Of a stretch of DNA of 6,960 nt, positions 4,303 through 6,960 are shown one piece after another. A program made the position numbers and the translations under genes. Every line of letters starts with the position of its first letter. The first letter of the stretch is position 1. Origin of the DNA: Subdoligranulum variabile (GTDB lineage Bacteria > Bacillota > Clostridia > Oscillospirales > Ruminococcaceae); the NCBI GenBank assembly GCA_003343905.1, contig QAKI01000017.1, positions 1-6,960 on the forward strand, written 5' to 3'. The notes beneath the pieces were generated by a model. It was not told the DNA's origin, searched no databases, and saw only the letters and a list, made by a program, of their open reading frames with translations.

Positions 4303-4308
4303 TATAAT
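4303..4308 (+). promoter_or_regulatory. -10 element of the toxin mRNA
   Basis: A perfect TATAAT lies at 4303-4308. The -35 position (4280-4285) reads CTGGCC, a poor match inside the preceding hairpin. Transcription would start near 4315, leaving a structured leader of about 63 bases before the toxin ATG. Confidence 0.45.
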
Positions 4309-4377
4309 ATATTTACCCGGGGAGCCGGGGGACGTGCTCTCACCCATTCCGAGACCTTACGGAAGGCGGTGATTATT

Positions 4378-4461
4378 ATGAGTACATATGAAGAATTAAG
4401 TTTAATCGTAAGCGTTGCTTTACTGATTGTAGCCATTCTGAATCTTACACATAAGAAATAG
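4378..4461 (+). CDS. Holin-like type I toxin peptide (27 aa)
   Basis: The 27-residue peptide begins MSTYEELSLIVSVALL, has one membrane helix over residues 7-23 and ends THKK. This plan (short polar N-terminus starting with TYE, one hydrophobic helix, basic end) matches the 'putative holin-like toxin' peptides of Firmicutes. Such peptides damage the membrane when made without their antitoxin RNA. The ribosome binding site GGCGGTGAT lies 5 bases before the ATG, right after a small hairpin (TTCCG/CGGAA, 4347-4364) that may restrain translation. The stop codon lies in the left arm of a hairpin at 4456-4498 that probably ends both the toxin mRNA and a facing antisense RNA. The DNA is independent of its neighbours, with its own -10 box. 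The identification rests on peptide pattern plus locus layout. Confidence 0.7.
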   Translation: MSTYEELSLIVSVALLIVAILNLTHKK

Positions 4462-4498
4462 CCGTCCTGCTCTCGTCAAAGTTTAGGAACGGCTATTT
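4456..4498. terminator. Shared, bidirectional toxin/antitoxin terminator
   Basis: AAATAGCCGT (4456-4465) and ACGGCTATTT (4489-4498) form a perfect 10-bp stem, extended by CCT/AGG with one bulge. Each strand ends the stem with a short T-run (CTATTT rightward, GCTATTTCTT leftward). Its position at the meeting point of the two convergent promoters fits a terminator used in both directions, as in the pAD1 par locus. Confidence 0.55.
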
Positions 4499-4564
4499 CT
4501 AAAATAGTTTTACTTAATTTTCGCCGGGACGGGTGAAGTGCAGTCACCTTCCGGCTCCCTTGTT
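4456..4564 (-). ncRNA. Antisense antitoxin RNA for the holin-like toxin
   Basis: A consensus leftward promoter (4571-4599) should start an RNA near 4564. It would run about 110 bases to the shared hairpin, overlapping the 3' end of the toxin mRNA. The 5' part folds into a long stem: CCGGC/GCCGG (4551-4555 with 4523-4527), inner GGTGA/TCACC (4532-4536 with 4544-4548), and a 7-base loop containing GCAC. The + strand under this stem resembles the toxin leader (GTGCAGTCACC at 4538-4548 against GTGCTCTCACC at 4334-4344). The RNA is thus complementary to the toxin leader in blocks as well as at the 3' end. There is no reading frame of note. It would bind the toxin mRNA and block its translation or promote decay; this is inferred from the layout of known type I systems. 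Confidence 0.6.
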
Positions 4565-4570
4565 AAGTAT

Positions 4571-4599
4571 ATTATATACTATGCCCGAAATGTTTGCAA
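4571..4599 (-). promoter_or_regulatory. Strong promoter of the antisense RNA
   Basis: Read leftward: TTGCAA (4599-4594), a 17-base spacer and a perfect TATAAT (4576-4571). It is clearly stronger than the toxin promoter, as expected when antitoxin RNA must be in excess. TTGCAA is its own reverse complement, so the same hexamer could serve a weaker rightward promoter (TATATT at 4615-4620, 15-base spacer) for the Uma2 gene. Confidence 0.75.
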
Positions 4600-4649
4600 C
4601 TTATAAATACACTGTATATTGGCAACCATAACTGAAAGGAGATGATCCT

Positions 4650-5195
4650 ATGCCATTACCAAACACAAAGCTTTATACCACAGAAGATATTTTCGCTCTT
4701 CCGGAAGGAGAACGTGCGGAGCTGATTGACGGGGTTATTTACGATATGGCTCCGCCAAAACGTATCCATCAAAAACTTATCAGTGAGCTTGGTTACGTTT
4801 TGAACAGCTATATTAGATCTCACAATGGTTCCTGTGAAGTTTACCCTGCTCCATTTGCTGTATTTTTGAACAAGGACAATCGAAACTACGTTGAACCTGA
4901 TATCAGCATAATATGTGATAAAGGCAAACTTTCAGATCGCGGCTGTGAAGGTGCTCCTGATTTTATTATTGAAATTGTTTCTCCGTCCAGCCAACGTATG
5001 GATTACCAGATTAAACTTTTCAAATATCGTACTGCCGGAGTGAAAGAATATTGGATTGTAAATCCCACAACCCGCAATACTATGGTATATGGATTTGAAC
5101 ATGATGAAAATGTTGGACAATATAGTTTTGAAGAAACGATAAAAGCAGGAATTTTTAAAGATCTGGAAATTCGAATTGCTGATTTACTGAAATAA
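4650..5195 (+). CDS. Uma2 family (DUF820) PD-(D/E)XK nuclease-like protein
   Basis: This 181-residue protein belongs to the Uma2/DUF820 family, which has the restriction-endonuclease fold. Typical elements appear in order: ELIDGVIYDMAPP (24-36) with His40 after it, the core YVEPDISII (80-88, Glu82 and Asp84), PDFIIEIVSPSS (103-114, Glu108), Asp118 and Lys122, then GVKEYWIVNP (130-139). Asp84, Glu108 and Lys122 are plausible catalytic residues, so the site appears intact. Length is normal for the family. AAAGGAG 7 bases before ATG 4650 supports the start. Family members are often spread in many genome copies, and most have no tested target. A role in DNA processing or defence is only inferred from the fold. 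It stands alone between the toxin locus and the small-RNA region, with a possible weak promoter at 4594-4620. Confidence 0.85.
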   Translation: MPLPNTKLYTTEDIFALPEGERAELIDGVIYDMAPPKRIHQKLISELGYVLNSYIRSHNGSCEVYPAPFAVFLNKDNRNYVEPDISIICDKGKLSDRGCEGAPDFIIEIVSPSSQRMDYQIKLFKYRTAGVKEYWIVNPTTRNTMVYGFEHDENVGQYSFEETIKAGIFKDLEIRIADLLK

Positions 5196-5218
5196 AACCG
5201 CTCGTACACCAAACGAGC
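5190..5218 (-). terminator. Leftward terminator hairpin after the Uma2 gene
   Basis: GCTCGT and ACGAGC (5200-5205 with 5213-5218) form a 6-bp stem with a 7-base loop. The T-rich tail (GGTTTTATT) is on the leftward strand; the rightward side has CCCTGTTC. It therefore suits a leftward transcript better than the Uma2 mRNA, although it starts 4 bases after the Uma2 stop. A leftward TATAAT lies at 5257-5252. Confidence 0.45.
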
Positions 5219-5279
5219 CCCTGTTCCTGAACATTTTGCCGATGTTGGCAAATTATAAGGTTCAAAATTATACTCAAAC

Positions 5280-5316
5280 AAAAAAAACCGCCCCAGTGTT
5301 ACCAGCACTGAGACGG
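5280..5316 (-). terminator. Strong leftward intrinsic terminator of the small RNA
   Basis: Leftward, CCGTCTCAGTG pairs with CACTGGGGCGG (11 bp, two G-U pairs) around a 7-base loop and is followed directly by eight T. This is the best terminator in the window, and it faces away from every annotated gene, which is the main reason to propose the small RNA. Confidence 0.8.
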
Positions 5317-5350
5317 CCGCTACATCCGAAGATGTACACATATTCTGAAC
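5280..5350 (-). ncRNA. Probable small structured RNA, about 70 nt
   Basis: A consensus leftward promoter (5357-5385) should start an RNA near 5350. The RNA would contain a 6-bp hairpin with a UUCG tetraloop closed by C-G (TACATC/GATGTA, 5321-5336), an unusually stable RNA motif. It would end at a strong intrinsic terminator: an 11-bp stem (5306-5316 with 5288-5298, two G-U pairs), a 7-base loop and a run of eight T (5287-5280). No ribosome binding site or reading frame is present. Promoter, stable hairpin and terminator together define a compact noncoding RNA gene. The target is unknown: it could act on the divergent recombinase, or be an antitoxin RNA whose toxin has been lost. I recognise no Rfam family. 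Confidence 0.6.
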
Positions 5351-5356
5351 AAATAT

Positions 5357-5385
5357 ATTGTATCATCCTCGGAGCAGTCGTTCAA
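5357..5385 (-). promoter_or_regulatory. Leftward promoter of the small RNA
   Basis: Read leftward: TTGAAC (5385-5380), a 17-base spacer and TACAAT (5362-5357), preceded by TGA as in extended -10 promoters. The -35 box borders an inverted repeat (CAGTCG/CGACTG) shared with the divergent recombinase promoter. Confidence 0.7.
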
Positions 5386-5405
5386 TCAGAAACTTTGTTC
5401 GACTG
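5375..5405. repeat. Inverted repeat between divergent promoters
   Basis: CAGTCG (5375-5380) and CGACTG (5400-5405) are perfect inverted copies 19 bases apart. They flank and touch the -35 boxes of the leftward small-RNA promoter and the rightward recombinase promoter. This is a natural place for an operator that controls both. Confidence 0.45.
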
Positions 5406-5424
5406 TTATTTTTGTACTTAAAAT
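5395..5424 (+). promoter_or_regulatory. Candidate promoter of the recombinase gene
   Basis: TTGTTC (5395-5400) and TAAAAT (5419-5424) are separated by 18 bases. This is a moderate match that would give a leader of about 25 bases before ATG 5455. Confidence 0.4.
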
Positions 5425-5454
5425 CACATAATTTAAAACCGAGGTGATGTTTTT

Positions 5455-6861
5455 ATGAAAACAGGTGCTCTGTATATCCGTGTCAGTACCGAAGATCAGT
5501 CAGAACTCTCTCCTGATGCTCAGAAACGTCTTTTATTGGATTATGCCAAAAAGAATGAGATCATTGTCTCTAAAGATTTCATCTTTGCCGAAAGTGTTTC
5601 AGGCCGGCACGCACAAAAGCGCCCTGAGTTCCAGCGCATGATTGCTACTGCCAAGCAGCCTTCCCACCCGATTGATGTAATCCTGGTGTGGAAATTCAGC
5701 CGTTTTGCCCGGAATCAGGAAGAATCCATAGTCTACAAGAGTATGCTGAAAAAGGACCGTGTAGATGTAGTCAGCGTCTCTGAGCCTCTGATCGAGGGGC
5801 CTTTTGGCAGTCTGATTGAGCGCATTATTGAATGGATGGATGAATACTACTCTATCCGGCTGTCCGGAGAGGTTTTGCGCGGCATGAAGGAAAAAGCTCT
5901 GCAGCACGGATATCAATCTACTCCCTGTCTGGGATATGATGCTGTAGGCCACGGAAAGCCTTTTATTATCAACGAAACAGAGTATGCCATGGTATCTTAT
6001 ATCATGGATCTGTATGACAACCAGAATATGGATGAGACAGCCATAGCAAGGCGCTGCAACGATCTTGGATATCGCACCAAACGTGGGAATCCTTTTGAAC
6101 GCCGTACTATTGACCGAATTCTGGAAAATCCTTTTTATTGTGGTACCGTAATCTGGAATGGTGTCGAATTTGAGGGATCCCATGAAGTGCGCTTATCCAG
6201 GGAACGTTTTGAAAAGAGACAGGAGCTGATTGCATCCCGGAAACGTCCGATCAAAGCAAGAAATGTTTCTACTTGCAAGCATTGGCTGTCCGGACTGATT
6301 AAATGCTCCATTTGCGGCGCTACACTCTCCTACACAGGAAACAATGCGTGTCCATACTTCCAGTGTTGGAAATATGCCAAAGGATTCCACAAGACCTCTG
6401 TGGCTCTGTCTGTAAAAAAAGCCGAAGAAGCTGTGACTGATTATTTTGATCAGATTCTGGATGGAGCTGAATTTACATATGTCCGCAAAACTCAGCCTAC
6501 AGATGATACTCTGGAAATTGAACGGCTGCAAAAAGAGTTGTCCAAACTGTCCAGTCGTGAAAAACGAATCCGGGAAGCATATGAAAGCGGCATTGATACT
6601 ATGGAAGAATACAAAGCCAACAAAGAACGCCTGACCGCTTCCAGGTTGAAATTAAATTCTCAGTTGGAACACCTGCTGAACGATCAGGAAGAGGAACTGG
6701 ATACAGAAGCAATTCTTCAGGAAATCCGGTCTGTGAATGATATTTTAAAGAATCCAGATGTAGACTATGAAGAAAAAGGTGTGCTGATCCGGGGCATAGT
6801 AAATCAGATTATTTACAACAAGGAAGAAGGCAAAATGTACTTCGATATCATTGTTTCGTAA
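5455..6861 (+). CDS. Large serine recombinase / integrase (468 aa)
   Basis: This 468-residue site-specific recombinase is of the large serine type, close in size to the A118 and TP901-1 integrases. The catalytic domain is at about residues 4-140, with YIRVSTEDQ carrying the nucleophile Ser11 and Arg9, and VWKFSRFAR (78-86) holding active-site arginines. The 'recombinase' DNA-binding domain follows (about 155-265; GYRTKRGNPFERRTI, then ILENPFYCGTVIWNG). Next is a zinc ribbon with Cys284, Cys287, Cys299 and Cys304. A long coiled coil (about 350-425) is the part that controls integration against excision in this family. All key residues are present and the gene is complete. GAGGTGAT lies 8 bases before the ATG. 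Its codons are visibly more GC-rich than the genes at 1656-2467. Its position at the element edge suggests an attachment site just downstream of the stop. No directionality factor is recognised. Confidence 0.93.
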   Translation: MKTGALYIRVSTEDQSELSPDAQKRLLLDYAKKNEIIVSKDFIFAESVSGRHAQKRPEFQRMIATAKQPSHPIDVILVWKFSRFARNQEESIVYKSMLKKDRVDVVSVSEPLIEGPFGSLIERIIEWMDEYYSIRLSGEVLRGMKEKALQHGYQSTPCLGYDAVGHGKPFIINETEYAMVSYIMDLYDNQNMDETAIARRCNDLGYRTKRGNPFERRTIDRILENPFYCGTVIWNGVEFEGSHEVRLSRERFEKRQELIASRKRPIKARNVSTCKHWLSGLIKCSICGATLSYTGNNACPYFQCWKYAKGFHKTSVALSVKKAEEAVTDYFDQILDGAEFTYVRKTQPTDDTLEIERLQKELSKLSSREKRIREAYESGIDTMEEYKANKERLTASRLKLNSQLEHLLNDQEEELDTEAILQEIRSVNDILKNPDVDYEEKGVLIRGIVNQIIYNKEEGKMYFDIIVS

Positions 6862-6872
6862 AAAGTTTCGTA
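6853..6872 (+). repeat. Short direct repeat at the recombinase stop
   Basis: GTTTCGTA occurs at 6853-6860 and again at 6865-6872, 12 bases apart. It covers the end of the recombinase gene and the bases after its stop. Serine-integrase elements often have their attachment site here, so this may lie in or next to the junction. No core can be defined from one end alone. Confidence 0.35.
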
Positions 6873-6893
6873 GTTTTTTCTCTTCTCAAAAGT

Positions 6894-6924
6894 CCTGAAG
6901 CCACTGTAAATAGCTGGTTTCAGG
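6894..6924 (+). terminator. Hairpin downstream of the recombinase
   Basis: CCTGAAGCCA (6894-6903) and TGGTTTCAGG (6915-6924) form a 10-bp stem with one G-T pair and an 11-base loop. The following CACTATTATA is not a T-run, so termination would be weak. The stem could also be part of the attachment region or of flanking chromosome. Confidence 0.4.
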
Positions 6925-6960
6925 CACTATTATAGGGTATTGCACTCTGGAGGCCCGGAC

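Noticed and set aside
5003..5341. Leftward 112-codon frame over the end of Uma2 and the small RNA
   Set aside because: It begins within the small RNA stems and continues antisense to Uma2, without a ribosome binding site or family match.
5236..5421. Rightward 61-codon frame in the small-RNA region
   Set aside because: It has no ribosome binding site, runs through the terminator stem and both divergent promoters, and the protein looks random. It was considered as the lost toxin partner, but nothing supports that.
5599..6183. Leftward 194-codon open frame
   Set aside because: It lies fully antisense inside the well-conserved recombinase gene. It has no family resemblance and no operon context, so it is a shadow of the real codons. 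The same applies to 6193-6531.
1..6960. CRISPR array, tRNA or insertion sequence
   Set aside because: No regularly spaced long repeats, no cloverleaf-like sequence and no transposase were found. The repeats seen are short operators, hairpin arms and the toxin-locus repeats.

Overview
The window looks like the integrase end of a prophage or integrative conjugative element of a low-GC Firmicute, probably a gut Lachnospiraceae-type Clostridium relative. The basis is the AT-rich DNA, strong AGGAGG-type ribosome binding sites, TTGACA/TATAAT-type promoters, an ImmR/ImmA-like repressor pair, a holin-like mini-toxin and a 468-residue serine recombinase. No tRNA, rRNA, CRISPR array or complete insertion sequence was seen.

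Layout, left to right. Positions 1-915 hold a tight leftward operon of small, mostly unassigned proteins (46, 65, 77 and 61 residues, plus a partial one running off the left edge). Positions 866-1352 are a self-contained rightward unit: promoter, a winged-helix-like protein with a C-terminal membrane anchor, and a strong terminator. Positions 1360-1540 (leftward) are an XRE-type regulator broken by a one-base frameshift. Positions 1606-2506 are a second rightward unit: promoter, a membrane protein overlapping a soluble protein by 4 bases, and a terminator. Positions 2468-2813 (leftward) encode a Cro-like XRE protein and a small membrane protein. Positions 2814-3028 are a divergent switch region with two facing promoters and several copies of a CTTAG-N4-CTAAG operator. 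Positions 3029-4292 (rightward) hold an ImmR-like repressor, a short ImmA-like protein without the catalytic glutamate, and a zinc-ribbon/membrane/OB-fold-like protein. Positions 4303-4599 are a probable type I toxin-antitoxin locus: a 27-residue holin-like toxin facing an antisense RNA. A Uma2-family nuclease (4650-5195) follows. Positions 5190-5424 contain a probable leftward small RNA whose promoter is back to back with that of the recombinase (5455-6861). The last 100 bases probably contain or approach the attachment junction.

How the parts may work together (inference): the repressor and the Cro-like protein have nearly the same recognition helix and probably compete for the same operators. 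Leftward transcription from about 2943 would be the lytic/excision programme, and the rightward genes the maintenance programme. The two rightward units at 866-1352 and 1606-2506 interrupt the leftward gene series and carry their own promoters and terminators, like phage 'morons' expressed in the lysogen. Their membrane-anchored products make superinfection exclusion or defence a reasonable hypothesis, but this is not shown by the sequence. The toxin-antitoxin locus and the Uma2 nuclease between repressor and integrase are further accessory cargo. The most interesting parts are the two structured-RNA loci (4303-4599 and 5190-5424), the two moron-like units and the repressor partner with an HAxxH motif.
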